Assembly (NCBI GenBank): GCA_023957975.1
Contig: JAMLGM010000008.1
Coordinates: 124,001 to 188,000, forward strand
Reading direction: 5' to 3'
Origin: Microthrixaceae bacterium
GTDB lineage: Bacteria > Actinomycetota > Acidimicrobiia > Acidimicrobiales > Microtrichaceae
Length of the DNA stretch: 64,000 bases
The stretch's first letter is position 1; each line of letters starts with the position of its first letter. Under the pieces are notes generated by a model. It was not told the origin of the DNA and ran no database searches. It saw only the letters and a list, made by a program, of their open reading frames with translations. Positions 33,314-42,584 of this stretch are shown here, piece by piece. The translations under genes and the position numbers were made by a program.

Positions 33314-33775
33314 ATGACGACTCCCGCTGAAGGCAAGAAGGCCCCCGCGTTCACCCTGGTGGACCAGAACGAGGCCAAGGTGCAGCTGTCCAAGCTGGCC
33401 GGCCGCAAGGTCCTGGTGTACTTCTACCCGCGTGCCGACACCCCCGGCTGTACGACCCAGGCGTGTGGGCTCCGCGACATCGCCGGGCAGGTGGGAGACA
33501 CGATGATCATCGGCATCAGCCCCGACAAGCCGGCCAAACTGAAGAAGTTCGACGACAAGTACGAACTCGGCTTCACGCTGCTGTCCGACGAGGACCACGC
33601 CATTGCCGAGAAGTACGGGGTGTGGGTCGAAAAGAAGAACTACGGCAAGACCTACATGGGGGTGCAGCGCAGCGCCTTCCTGATCGACGAGACGGGCCGC
33701 ATCGAGGTGGCCTGGCCGAAGATCAGCCCGAAGGACACACCGACCAACCTGTTGGCGGCGCTCGCCGAGGACTGA
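33314..33775 (+). CDS. bcp: Thiol peroxidase Bcp/PrxQ
   Basis: A 153-residue atypical 2-Cys peroxiredoxin, reducing organic and hydrogen peroxides with thioredoxin. Peroxidatic C46 and resolving C51 sit in DTPGCTTQACGLRD, the standard five-residue spacing. GISPDKPAKLKKFDDKYELGFTLLSDED and GVQRSAFLIDETG match the family, and the length is normal. Unlike the peroxiredoxin at 1124, this one is complete and typical. Confidence 0.96.
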   Translation: MTTPAEGKKAPAFTLVDQNEAKVQLSKLAGRKVLVYFYPRADTPGCTTQACGLRDIAGQVGDTMIIGISPDKPAKLKKFDDKYELGFTLLSDEDHAIAEKYGVWVEKKNYGKTYMGVQRSAFLIDETGRIEVAWPKISPKDTPTNLLAALAED

Positions 33776-33784
33776 ACGCCTTCG

Positions 33785-33919
33785 CTACGGGTGTAGCGCC
33801 GAGCGGTTTTTGGCGAATTGCCGTTCTCGGAGAAAGGCGACGACCGCGATGGCGGCGATGAGCAACGGCAGCCGTCGGTGGCGCCGTGGCGAACTCGTTG
33901 AACCGTTCGTGGAACCCAT
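33785..33919 (-). CDS. Small single-pass membrane protein
   Basis: A 44-residue protein with an Arg-rich N-terminus (SSPRRHRR), one hydrophobic helix (LPLLIAAIAVVAFL) and a basic tail. The ATG at 33919 lies near the tRNA-Leu on the opposite strand. Similar tiny membrane proteins are common in actinobacteria, but there is no family match that proves it. It is convergent with bcp (9 bases apart). Confidence 0.35.
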   Translation of the reverse strand: MGSTNGSTSSPRRHRRLPLLIAAIAVVAFLRERQFAKNRSALHP

Positions 33920-33945
33920 GGCGACCACGCTAGAGTGTGCGCCGG

Positions 33946-34031
33946 GCCCGGGTGGCGGAATGGCAGACGCGGTGGACTCAAAATCCACTGTCCGAAAGGG
34001 CGTGTGGGTTCGAATCCCACCCCGGGCACCA
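33946..34031 (+). tRNA. tRNA-Leu (CAA)
   Basis: A type II tRNA with a 7-bp acceptor stem GCCCGGG/CCCGGGC, D-arm, anticodon stem GTGGA/TCCAC with loop CTCAAAA (anticodon CAA, reading UUG), a long variable arm, a T-arm with GGTTCGAATCC, and an encoded CCA (34029-34031). Antisense reading here produces a familiar spurious protein. Confidence 0.97.
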
Positions 34032-34154
34032 AAAGCGAGCACGCACGATCACCTCACCCCGGACCGAAACGTTCGGGGTGAGTCGCGTCGTGCGAACCCG
34101 CCGGAGCCCCCGTCCGATCCGTGCGCGCAAAGGCGTCGCCTACACTTGGGCCGC

Positions 34155-34454
34155 ATGTCTTGGTTTGTGGAACGCCGGTTACGGTCCGTCGCACAGAACC
34201 TTCGCAGCGCCCGAGACGATCTGGCGGTGACCGACGAACAGCTCGACCAACTCGTCGATGAGGCCGAGGACGCCGCGCTGCGGTCGATCGTGAGCGACGA
34301 CCGTTCCGCCGTGCTTGACTCCAACGATGCGATCCGTCATCGCGACGCGCTCGTTCGTCATCGCCAGGGCCTCGTCGACAAGATCGCCTCGCTCGAGGCG
34401 CGCCAGGACGAGTTGCTCGACGAGATGAACCAGCGCCGATCGGGGAGATCATGA
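34155..34454 (+). CDS. Small coiled-coil protein, unknown function
   Basis: A 99-residue, highly charged, helical protein: SWFVERRLRSVAQNLRSARDD, then heptad-like LTDEQLDQLVDEAEDAALRSI and VDKIASLEARQDELLDEMNQRR. It has no membrane segment or catalytic motif. Its stop overlaps the ANTAR regulator start by four bases (ATGA), so the two are probably made together. A structural or adaptor role is possible but unproven. Confidence 0.75.
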   Translation: MSWFVERRLRSVAQNLRSARDDLAVTDEQLDQLVDEAEDAALRSIVSDDRSAVLDSNDAIRHRDALVRHRQGLVDKIASLEARQDELLDEMNQRRSGRS

Positions 34455-35044
34455 GCGAACCGCGCGCACCGTTGCGCATCGTGGTGGCCGAGGACGACGC
34501 CATCATCCGGATGGACCTGTGCGCCATTCTCGAAGAGCAGGGCTATGAGGTGGTGGCCGATGTCGGCCAGGGCGACCTCGCTGTGGAGGCCGTGCGACAA
34601 CACGAGCCCGATGTCGCCGTCCTCGACGTCAAGATGCCGGTCATGGATGGCATCACTGCGGCGGGTGAAATCGCCTCGGAACGACTGTGCGCAGTCGTGC
34701 TGCTCACCGCGTTCAGCCAGCGCAAGCTGATCGAAGACGCCCGCGACGCCGGGGTGATGGCGTACCTCGTGAAGCCGTTCCAGCCCGAGGAACTCATGCC
34801 GGCGATCGAGATGGCGGTCGGTCGCTACGTCGAGATGGCGGCGCTCGCCGATCGGTCGGCGACGCTCGAGGAGCAACTCGAGACCCGAAAGCTCACCGAT
34901 CGTGCCAAGGCCGTGTTGATGAACGACCACGGGCTCAGCGAGGTGCAGGCGTTCCGCTTTCTGCAGCGGGGCGCGATGGACCGACGTTCGACGATGAAGG
35001 CAATCGCCCAGGCGGTGGTCGACGGGGAACTCTCCCCGTCCTGA
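34451..35044 (+). CDS. ANTAR-domain response regulator (PdtaR-like)
   Basis: A 197-residue transcription antiterminator. The receiver domain (8-120) has the acidic pair D15/D16 region (AEDDA), phospho-acceptor D59 (VLDVKMP), T86 and K108 (YLVKPF). The ANTAR domain (about 127-188) has ETRKLTDRAKAVLMNDHGLSEVQAFRFLQRGAMDRRSTMKAIAQAVV and should bind paired RNA hairpins to antiterminate. It resembles mycobacterial PdtaR, which works with the sensor kinase PdtaS; no kinase is adjacent. Confidence 0.94.
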   Translation: MSEPRAPLRIVVAEDDAIIRMDLCAILEEQGYEVVADVGQGDLAVEAVRQHEPDVAVLDVKMPVMDGITAAGEIASERLCAVVLLTAFSQRKLIEDARDAGVMAYLVKPFQPEELMPAIEMAVGRYVEMAALADRSATLEEQLETRKLTDRAKAVLMNDHGLSEVQAFRFLQRGAMDRRSTMKAIAQAVVDGELSPS

Positions 35045-35059
35045 CCCGCCGCCACATCC

Positions 35060-35109
35060 GTTCTCCGATAACCAGTGGTCGTGATCACGACCACTGGTTA
35101 TCGGAGAAC
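35060..35109. repeat. 50-bp perfect palindrome, copy 2
   Basis: The 50-base core is identical to copy 1. It sits in the 101-base gap between the ANTAR regulator and polA and ends 36 bases before the polA ATG. The flanking CAGGCTGG also occurs at copy 4. Confidence 0.95.
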
Positions 35110-35145
35110 AGGCTGGGTCGGGGGTCATGAGTAGCATCGGCGCCG

Positions 35146-37818
35146 ATGACGACGCTGATGCTGATCGACGGGAACTCCCTCACCTACCGGGCCTTCTACG
35201 CCCTGCCGACCGACATGGCCACGGCCTCGGGGCAGGTCACCAATGCGGTGTTCGGGTTCACCTCGATGCTCATCAACCTCGTGCGCGATCACCAGCCCGA
35301 CCTGCTCGCGGTCACCTTCGATCGCCCCGAACCGACCTTTCGCCACAAGATGGTCGAGTCCTACAAGGCCCAGCGCGAGGCCAGCCCCGACATCTTGCGA
35401 CAACAGATGGGGCTGGTGCGCCAACTCGTCGAGACGTTGAAGATCCCGATCCTCGAACAGGCGGGGGTCGAAGCCGACGACATCATCGCCACCCTGGCCA
35501 CCCAGGCGGCCGATGACGGCATCGACGTCATCGTCGTGACCGGCGATCGCGACAGCTACCAACTCGTGGCGGATCCCCACATCCGCGTGTTGTACAACAA
35601 GCGCGGCGTCAGCGACTACGCGCTCTACGACGAGGCCGGCATCGAGGAGCGCACCGGCGTCAAACCATCGCAGTACGTCTATTACGCGGCGCTGCGAGGC
35701 GACCCCTCCGACAATCTGCCCGGCGTGCCCAAGGTGGGGGAGAAGACCGCGGCGAAACTCGTGACCGCGTACGGCGACATGGACGGTATCTACGCGCACA
35801 CCGCGGATCAGACCCCGGCCCTTCGCAGGAACCTCGAGGAAAACGAGGCTCAGGCCCGCAGCAACGTCGAGATGATGACGCTCAAGCGCGACGTCGAACT
35901 CGACCTTGCGCCGTCGGAGTTGCGGCGAGGCGACGTCGACACCGATGCGGTGCGCGACCTGTTCAAGTTCCTCGAGTTCGGCACGTTGATCGGCCGTTTG
36001 GGCGCAGCGTTCGGCGACACGACCACGGCGGAACTCGACACTGCACGCAACGTCATCGAGGCCGAGGTTCACGAGGTGTCCGGCGATGAGGCCGCCGCGT
36101 TGCTGCGGAGCTTCGCCGACCGTTCCGAACCGATCGTGTTGGCGCCCTCGTGGCACGGCCAGCCCGGTCGAAGCGATCTGGCTGGGCTCGCGGTGGTGAG
36201 CGACCGCGACGGCGCCGAGGTGTCGTGGTTCGACGCTGAGGTGCTCGCCGCGCATGGCGACGCCCTCGACGACCTGTTGGCGAACGGTCCGGAGGTGATC
36301 GCCCACGACATCAAGCCGCTGCTTCGCCGGTGGCTGACCGAGGGCCGTCCACTGCCGAGATTGGCGATGGACACCAAGATCGCGGCCTACCTGCTCGACC
36401 CGGCCGACACCCGGTACGGCATCGCCGAGTTGGTCGAGCGATACACCGACGCCGAACTGGCCCAGGGCGACGCCACCCCCGCCGGGCAACTCGATTTCGA
36501 TGCCGGTTCGGAACCGGTGGGGACCGCAGCGGCGCGCGAGGCCCTCGCCACGGCGTTCGTCGCGACGCCGATCACCGAGGCCCTCGAGGCACAAGGCCTG
36601 AGTTCATTGGCCGACACGATCGAATACCCCTTGATCACCGCGTTGGCCCGCATGGAGTTCCTGGGCATCGGCGTCGATCGCGACGCGCTCGCGGCGCTCA
36701 ACGAACACTTCACCTCCGAAGCGGCGCGCCTGCGGGGCGCGGTGGTGGCCGAGGCGGGGGAGGAGTTCAACGTGAACTCGACCCCGCAGCTGCGAACCAT
36801 CCTGTTCGACAAGCTCGGCCTGACCACTCAGAAGAAGACCAAGACGGGCTATTCCACCGATGCCGCCTCGCTGGAGAAAATTCGCGATCAACATCCGATC
36901 GTCGAGTACCTGTTGCAGTACCGGGAGATGGAGAAGCTGCGCAGCACCTACGGCACCGGGCTGCTCGCCGAGGTCGGCCCGGACGGGAGGATTCACGCCA
37001 CCTTCAACCAGACCGTGGCCCGCACCGGTCGGCTGAGTTCGGATCAGCCGAACCTGCACAACATTCCGGTGCGTTCCGAGGAAGGTCGACGCTTCCGCGA
37101 GGTGTTCATCCCGTCACCCGGATCGGTGTTCATCGTGGCCGACTACAACCAGATCGAACTGCGTTGCATCGCCCACCTGGCACACGACCCGGGCCTCATC
37201 GAGGCCTTCACCTCCGGACGCGACATCCACAACCAGACCGCGGCGCGCGTCTTTGGCGTCGAACCCGATCACGTCAGCATCGAGATGCGTTCCAAAGCGA
37301 AGATGGTTTCGTACGGATTGGCCTACGGGATGGAGGCTTACGGGCTCGCCCAGCGCCTCAACATCGCGACAAAGGAAGCCCAGGGCATTCTCGATGCGTA
37401 CTTCTTGGCATTTCCTGCGGTGAAGAACTACATGGATCGCACCGTCGAGGAGGCCCGCGAACGCGGCTACACCGAGACCCTTTTCGGGCGCCGGCGCCGC
37501 ATTCCCGAGCTCAGTTCCGGCGTGCGTTCGGTACGAATGGCCGGGGAGCGTCAGGCCATGAACGCCGGCATTCAAGGGCTGGCGGCAGACATCTTCAAGG
37601 TGGCGCTCGTGCGGATCGACGACGCGTTCGAACAGGGCGACACCGGGGCGCGCCTGATCCTGCAGGTGCACGACGAGGTGATCTGCGAGGTCGCCCCCGA
37701 ACGCCTCGATGAGGTGCAGGCGCAGGTCATCGACATCATGCGCGGAGCGTTTGCCATGGCCGTCCCGCTCGAGGTCAACGTCGCGTCGGGCGACTCGTGG
37801 GCCGCGGCGAAGGGGTGA
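35146..37818 (+). CDS. polA: DNA polymerase I
   Basis: An 890-residue polymerase for repair and Okazaki processing. The 5'-3' nuclease domain occupies about 1-300 (MLIDGNSLTYRAFYALP, EADDIIATLA, VTGDRDSYQLV). A degenerate 3'-5' exonuclease region follows (about 305-480; DTKIAAYLLDP, lacking full exonuclease residues, as in mycobacteria). The polymerase domain fills the rest (TGRLSSDQPNLHNIPVR, the VADYNQIELRCIAHLAHD motif A, RSKAKMVSYGLAYGMEAYGLA motif B, LQVHDEVICE motif C). The stop overlaps a GTG of the next gene. Confidence 0.97.
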   Translation: MTTLMLIDGNSLTYRAFYALPTDMATASGQVTNAVFGFTSMLINLVRDHQPDLLAVTFDRPEPTFRHKMVESYKAQREASPDILRQQMGLVRQLVETLKIPILEQAGVEADDIIATLATQAADDGIDVIVVTGDRDSYQLVADPHIRVLYNKRGVSDYALYDEAGIEERTGVKPSQYVYYAALRGDPSDNLPGVPKVGEKTAAKLVTAYGDMDGIYAHTADQTPALRRNLEENEAQARSNVEMMTLKRDVELDLAPSELRRGDVDTDAVRDLFKFLEFGTLIGRLGAAFGDTTTAELDTARNVIEAEVHEVSGDEAAALLRSFADRSEPIVLAPSWHGQPGRSDLAGLAVVSDRDGAEVSWFDAEVLAAHGDALDDLLANGPEVIAHDIKPLLRRWLTEGRPLPRLAMDTKIAAYLLDPADTRYGIAELVERYTDAELAQGDATPAGQLDFDAGSEPVGTAAAREALATAFVATPITEALEAQGLSSLADTIEYPLITALARMEFLGIGVDRDALAALNEHFTSEAARLRGAVVAEAGEEFNVNSTPQLRTILFDKLGLTTQKKTKTGYSTDAASLEKIRDQHPIVEYLLQYREMEKLRSTYGTGLLAEVGPDGRIHATFNQTVARTGRLSSDQPNLHNIPVRSEEGRRFREVFIPSPGSVFIVADYNQIELRCIAHLAHDPGLIEAFTSGRDIHNQTAARVFGVEPDHVSIEMRSKAKMVSYGLAYGMEAYGLAQRLNIATKEAQGILDAYFLAFPAVKNYMDRTVEEARERGYTETLFGRRRRIPELSSGVRSVRMAGERQAMNAGIQGLAADIFKVALVRIDDAFEQGDTGARLILQVHDEVICEVAPERLDEVQAQVIDIMRGAFAMAVPLEVNVASGDSWAAAKG

Positions 37819-38576
37819 CCGTGGCCGATCGCCAACGACACTGGTTCGAGGCCCTGGCAGACCACATGGGACCCGCATATCTGCGGTACTCCTTCACGAT
37901 GGGTACCGCCCAGGAGGTCGACTTCATCGTCGAGGTGCTCGGGCTTGAGGCAGGGATGCGCGTGCTCGACGTCGGCTGCGGTCCGGGCCGTCACAGCCTC
38001 GAACTCGCTCGTCGCGGATTCGAGGTGGTCGGGCTCGACATCAGCGCCACGTTCATCGACCTCGCGAACGCAGACGCTGCGGCGACCACCGCGACATTCG
38101 TGTGCGGCGACGCCCGCAACATGAGCTTTCAGGCGGAATTCGACGCCGCGATCTCGCTGTGTCAGGGGGCGTTCGGTCTCGGCGGCCCCCCGGTGAGCCT
38201 CGATCCGTCCAACCTCGACAACGATCTGGCCGTGCTGCGCGGCATCGAGGCCGCACTTCGGCCGGGAGGCGTCGTCGGGCTGAGTGCGTTCAGTTCCTAT
38301 TTCCAGGTGCGCTGGCTTGAGGACCACGACACGTTCGACGCTGCGACCGCGGTGAACCACGAGACCACCGAGGTGCGCGACCCCAGTGGGACGGCGATTC
38401 CCGCGGAACTGTGGACCACGTGCTACACGCCCCGGGAACTTCGCATGATCGTCGAACGCGCCGGCCTGGAGGTGAACGACATCTTCTCGGTCACCCCCGG
38501 CGACTACGTGGCCACGGCGCCCTCGGTGCACACGCCCGAGTTTCTCGTAGTGGCGCAACGCCGCCGCAGCGCCTAG
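37815..38576 (+). CDS. Class I SAM-dependent methyltransferase
   Basis: A 253-residue methyltransferase of unknown substrate. VLDVGCGPGRHSLELARRGFEVVGLDIS is motif I and adjacent; FVCGDARNM and FDAAISLCQGAFGL follow. GTG 37815 overlaps the polA stop and is preferred, although GTG 37821 and GTG 37797 are also in frame. It is coupled to polA, but rpsA has a separate 5' leader. Confidence 0.88.
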   Translation: MTVADRQRHWFEALADHMGPAYLRYSFTMGTAQEVDFIVEVLGLEAGMRVLDVGCGPGRHSLELARRGFEVVGLDISATFIDLANADAAATTATFVCGDARNMSFQAEFDAAISLCQGAFGLGGPPVSLDPSNLDNDLAVLRGIEAALRPGGVVGLSAFSSYFQVRWLEDHDTFDAATAVNHETTEVRDPSGTAIPAELWTTCYTPRELRMIVERAGLEVNDIFSVTPGDYVATAPSVHTPEFLVVAQRRRSA

Positions 38577-38653
38577 CCTGTTCGTGCTTTGCTGCGACCG
38601 TTGTATCGCAGCGCATCTCTATCCACTATCCATCAATCCCTACAGGCTCTTTC

Positions 38654-40000
38654 GTGTCAGATACCACCACAGAACTCACCTCCGACGATCCCACCGGCGA
38701 GGAGTTCGCCTACCGCCAGATCCTCGACTACGACGTCTCCGACGCCGACCTCGAAGCCCTCTACTCCTCGTCGATGAAGGGTGTCGAAGACGGACAGCTC
38801 GTCACCGGTACGGTCGTCAAGGTCGACCACGACGAGGTCCTGCTCGATATCGGGTACAAGTCAGAAGGCGTGATTCCGGCACGTGAGCTGTCGATCCGCA
38901 ACGACGTCGACCCGCACGAACTCGTCTCGATCGGCGATGAGGTCGAGGCGCTGGTCGTCACCAAGGAAGACAAGGAAGGTCGCCTAATCCTGTCGAAGAA
39001 GCGTGCGCAATACGAGCGTGCGTGGGGTCAGATCGAGCAGATCAAGGAAGCCGACGGCGTCGTGTCCGGCCCGGTCATCGAGGTCGTCAAGGGCGGTCTC
39101 ATCGTCGACATCGGCCTTCGTGGCTTCCTGCCGGCTTCGCTGGTGGAGTTGCGCCGGGTGCGCGACCTTCAGCCCTATGTGGGCCAGACGCTCGAGGCGA
39201 AGATCATCGAGCTCGACAAGAACCGCAACAACGTGGTGCTCAGCCGTCGTGCATGGCTCGAAGAGACCCAGAAGGAACAGCGCGACGAGTTCCTCACGAA
39301 TCTCAAGCCGGGCGAGCGCCGCCGCGGTGTGGTCTCCGGCGTCGTCAACTTCGGTGCGTTCGTCGACCTTGGCGGCATGGACGGCCTCGTGCACGTCTCC
39401 GAACTGTCGTGGAAGCACGTCGATCACCCGGGTTCTGTCGTCCAGGTCGGCGACGAGATCGAGGTCGAGGTGCTCGAGGTCGACATGAGCCGCGAGCGCA
39501 TCAGCCTGTCGCTCAAGGCAACCCAGCAGGATCCGTGGCAGGAGTTCGCCTCCAACCACCAGGTCGGCGAACTGGTCTATGGCCGTGTCACCAAGCTGGT
39601 GCCCTTCGGTGCGTTCATCCAGGTCGGCGACGGGATCGAGGGTCTCGTTCACATCTCGGAGATGTCGTCGCATCACGTCGACCTCCCCGAGCAGGTCGTC
39701 ACCCCCGGCGAGGAACTCTGGGTCAAGATCATCGATCTCGACCTGCAGCGTCGCCGGATCAGCCTGTCGATCAAGCAGGCTGCCGAGGGTGGCATCGTCG
39801 CCGCCGAATACCAGGAGCACTTCGGCGAGCACGCCTATGACGATGAGGGCAACTACATCGGTGGCGCCATCGAAGGCACCTCCGAAGGTCAGGAAGCCTG
39901 GGAGCAGTATTACGCCGAGCAGGGATTCGCCGCCGACGGCGTGACCCCGCTCGAGGGATTCGAGGCTCCGGCCGCCGAGGGCACTTCCGAAGAGGCGTAG
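38654..40000 (+). CDS. rpsA: 30S ribosomal protein S1
   Basis: A 448-residue S1 with four S1 RNA-binding domains at about 48-118, 133-200, 218-288 and 303-374. Each shows the G-x-V and FGAFV(D) type strands (VNFGAFVDLGGMDGLVHVSELS, VPFGAFIQVGDGIEGLVHISEMS). It loads mRNA on the ribosome. The C-terminal 70 residues are acidic (EGTSEGQEAWEQYYAEQ). The start is GTG 38654. The stop is followed by a strong intrinsic terminator. Confidence 0.96.
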   Translation: MSDTTTELTSDDPTGEEFAYRQILDYDVSDADLEALYSSSMKGVEDGQLVTGTVVKVDHDEVLLDIGYKSEGVIPARELSIRNDVDPHELVSIGDEVEALVVTKEDKEGRLILSKKRAQYERAWGQIEQIKEADGVVSGPVIEVVKGGLIVDIGLRGFLPASLVELRRVRDLQPYVGQTLEAKIIELDKNRNNVVLSRRAWLEETQKEQRDEFLTNLKPGERRRGVVSGVVNFGAFVDLGGMDGLVHVSELSWKHVDHPGSVVQVGDEIEVEVLEVDMSRERISLSLKATQQDPWQEFASNHQVGELVYGRVTKLVPFGAFIQVGDGIEGLVHISEMSSHHVDLPEQVVTPGEELWVKIIDLDLQRRRISLSIKQAAEGGIVAAEYQEHFGEHAYDDEGNYIGGAIEGTSEGQEAWEQYYAEQGFAADGVTPLEGFEAPAAEGTSEEA

Positions 40001-40036
40001 TCCCCACACGGTCGACTGACCGTTCGATCAATTGAG

Positions 40037-40075
40037 CAGCGGCATCCGGTTCCGGCCGGGTGCCGCTGTCGTTTT
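40037..40075 (+). terminator. Rho-independent terminator after rpsA
   Basis: An 8-base stem CAGCGGCA/TGCCGCTG with a 16-base loop, followed by TCGTTTT. It lies 36 bases after the rpsA stop. A TTGACA at 40094 then begins the leader of the pilus operon, but no clear -10 was found. Confidence 0.85.
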
Positions 40076-40218
40076 GGCGGTGAGCACGGATTTTTGACAC
40101 GACATCCTAAGTAATCGCGTCGTTGCTGCCGACGAATGACGTGGCAAGCCGTCGCGAAGGGACCTCATCAGGGGGTGCCGGCGGCCGCACGTAGCGCAGA
40201 CAACGGATCGAGGTCGTC

Positions 40219-41076
40219 GTGAGTTCTCGTAGAACACTGATACTGATCGGGGCACTGGTGGCAGGATTGCTGGCCGCCTTCATGACCTCGAAATACGTCG
40301 GAGGTATCGAGGATCGGGCACAGGGCGATGTTCAGCTGACATCGGTGGTGATCGCCAGGGGCGGTATCGGCCGCGGTTCGAATGCGGATGAGGCCATCGC
40401 CGCGGGAGCGATCGACGTGGGCGAACGGCGTCAGGTCGACGTTCCGGCCGACGCCATCCTGCGCCCGGCGGAGATCAAGGGAATGCTCGCCCAGATCGAT
40501 CTGCAGCCCGGCACCATCATCACCGCATCGATGTTCAGCAACGACACCGTCGCTCAGAACGGAGCGACAGCGGCGATCGCCGAGGGGATGACCTTTCAGA
40601 CGATCAGCTTCGACGAGGTCCGCGGGGTCGCCCAGCTTCCCCAGCCCGGCGACTACGTGAACATCACCCTCAGCGGCCAATGCACGCCCGGCACCACCGA
40701 CTTCGTCATCGGCGCAGCGAGCGAGGAGGGCGGCGCCGCTCCTGCGATGGAATCCTGCACCGCTTCGCTGTTCCAGAAGGCACGCATCGCCGCCGTCGGC
40801 CGTTCGCTGGGTTCGGCGGTTGCTGCGCCGACCGATCCCGCCGCCCCCGAGACGACCGTGCCGCCGACCTCGAACATGATCACCTTCGAACTGCCTCCGG
40901 CCGCCGCACAGGTGCTGGTTGCCGCCTCGAGTTCGGCGAACATCCAGATCTGGTTGAGCCTCGTGCGCAAGGACTACGTCCCGGAGCCGATTGAAGCCAC
41001 CCGAGTCATCCCGGCTGCCGGTGTGTTGGGCGTCACGCCGTATGGCACCGCCACCGACTCCAACGAGAACGGCTGA
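40219..41076 (+). CDS. cpaB: Flp pilus assembly protein CpaB/RcpC
   Basis: A 285-residue periplasmic or secreted subunit of the tad machine. It has an N-terminal membrane helix (TLILIGALVAGLLAAFM) and a SAF-type domain (VDVPADAILRPAEIKGMLAQIDLQPGTIITASMF). The C-terminal half has VRGVAQLPQPGDYVNI, Cys-containing segments and TFELPPAAAQVLVAASSSANIQIWLSL. GTG 40219 starts the operon; a 144-base leader separates it from the rpsA terminator. It is typical in length. Confidence 0.85.
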   Translation: MSSRRTLILIGALVAGLLAAFMTSKYVGGIEDRAQGDVQLTSVVIARGGIGRGSNADEAIAAGAIDVGERRQVDVPADAILRPAEIKGMLAQIDLQPGTIITASMFSNDTVAQNGATAAIAEGMTFQTISFDEVRGVAQLPQPGDYVNITLSGQCTPGTTDFVIGAASEEGGAAPAMESCTASLFQKARIAAVGRSLGSAVAAPTDPAAPETTVPPTSNMITFELPPAAAQVLVAASSSANIQIWLSLVRKDYVPEPIEATRVIPAAGVLGVTPYGTATDSNENG

Positions 41077-41080
41077 TCCC

Positions 41081-42541
41081 ATGTCCGATCACACACCTCA
41101 CGATGAGCACGGCTTCGGATACGGGACCTCGACCGACCAGTACGGCGCCGACCAGTACGGCGCCGACCAGTACGGAGCCGACCAGTACGGAGCGGAATTC
41201 TCCGACGCGACCTACGGCGGCACCTCCTACGGTGAAGCCTCCTACGGCGGCACCTCCTACGGTGAAGCCTCCTACGGTGAACCGGAGTGGGCGACCGCGA
41301 CCCCACCGCCGCCCACCGGCTCGCCGGCGATCGCTTCTGGCGATGTCGCAGCGCCGACGTCACCGTCCATCCGAGTTTCGGTTGCGGTCGTTGAGTCGAA
41401 CCCGCAGATGCGCGACGTCATCCTCGCTCAGCTCGGTGGAGGAGCGACCCCGTTCAGCTCGATCGAGGAACTCACGAGTCGCCTCACCGGTTCGGTCCCG
41501 GTCGTCATCGTCCTCGGTCCGTCATGTTCGGCGCCGGCCACGCTGGCGCTGACCGATCACCTGCTCGCAACCAACGCCACGCTCGGGGCGATTCTGGTCA
41601 CCGACGAACTCACCACCTCCCTGTTGCAACAGGCGATGCGCATCGGAGTCAAGGATGTGCTGACCCTGCAGGGCGACATCGATCAACTGTCGGCGGCGAT
41701 CCAGCGGGTCGCGGTCAACCTCGACGCCGCCCAACAGCGCGTGCAACTCGGCGGTCCGTCGGACTCGGTCGAGGAATTCGGCGAAGGGTCCGGTGAACTC
41801 GGCGAGGTCATCACGGTGTTTTCCACCAAGGGTGGCGCCGGGAAGTCGGTACTCGCCACGAACCTGGCCGTGGCCCTCGCCCAGCGTTCCGCCGGACCGG
41901 TGTGTCTCGTCGACGCGGATCTGCAGTTCGGCGATGTGGCGGTCATGCTCAAGCTCACTCCGCATCACACCATCGTCGATGCCGTGTCCTCCCTAGATCG
42001 GATGGACTCGGCCTTGCTCGACTCGTTGCTCGTCACCCACGAGGCATCGGGACTCAAGGTGTTGCCCGCTCCACTCGAGCCGGCCTTCGCCGACCAGGTG
42101 GGGGCGGCCGAGATGGTCGCCATCGTCGAGCAGCTTCGCAAGTTCTGCAGCTATGTGATCGTCGACACCCCCGCCTACTTCAACGAAGTCGTCCTCGGTC
42201 TCGTCGAGGTGTCGGACAAGGTGGTGCTCGTGGCCGGCATGGACATTCCGAACATCAAGAACGTGAAGATCGGCCTGCAGACCCTGCGCTTGCTCAACAC
42301 GCCGATGGACAAGTTGATGCTGGTGCTGAACCGCTCCAACTCGAAGGTGAAACTCGATATCGGCGAGGTGGAGCGAACGCTTCAGATCAAGGCCGATGCT
42401 CTGATTCCCTCCGACGTGTTGATCCCCCAGTCGGTCAACAAGGGGGTGCCGGTCATCCTGCACGCCCCGCGGTCTCCGGTGGCCAAGTCCATTCAACAGA
42501 TGGCGGAGCTGTTCGCCCCCGTCGGCGCCAAACGCCGCTGA
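41081..42541 (+). CDS. cpaE: Flp pilus assembly ATPase CpaE (repeat-leader form)
   Basis: A 486-residue MinD/ParA-like ATPase that positions the tad machine. The first 70 residues are repeats rich in Tyr/Gly (DQYGADQYGA units, then SYGEASYGG units) and are low in charge. A receiver-like region (100-200, SVAVVESNPQMRDVILAQL) precedes the deviant Walker A FSTKGGAGKSVLATNLA at K250, VDADLQFGDV and IVDTPAYFNEVVL. ATG 41081 is five bases after the cpaB stop. Confidence 0.9.
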   Translation: MSDHTPHDEHGFGYGTSTDQYGADQYGADQYGADQYGAEFSDATYGGTSYGEASYGGTSYGEASYGEPEWATATPPPPTGSPAIASGDVAAPTSPSIRVSVAVVESNPQMRDVILAQLGGGATPFSSIEELTSRLTGSVPVVIVLGPSCSAPATLALTDHLLATNATLGAILVTDELTTSLLQQAMRIGVKDVLTLQGDIDQLSAAIQRVAVNLDAAQQRVQLGGPSDSVEEFGEGSGELGEVITVFSTKGGAGKSVLATNLAVALAQRSAGPVCLVDADLQFGDVAVMLKLTPHHTIVDAVSSLDRMDSALLDSLLVTHEASGLKVLPAPLEPAFADQVGAAEMVAIVEQLRKFCSYVIVDTPAYFNEVVLGLVEVSDKVVLVAGMDIPNIKNVKIGLQTLRLLNTPMDKLMLVLNRSNSKVKLDIGEVERTLQIKADALIPSDVLIPQSVNKGVPVILHAPRSPVAKSIQQMAELFAPVGAKRR

Positions 42542-42584
42542 CCCCACCGTTTCGCCCACTCGCCCTTGATCAGGAGTTCCCCAG

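Noticed and set aside
33652-34042. Minus-strand open frame across tRNA-Leu with a GIRTHTPF-type peptide
   Set aside because: This is the well-known spurious translation of a tRNA antisense; only the short membrane-like start at 33919 was kept, with low confidence.
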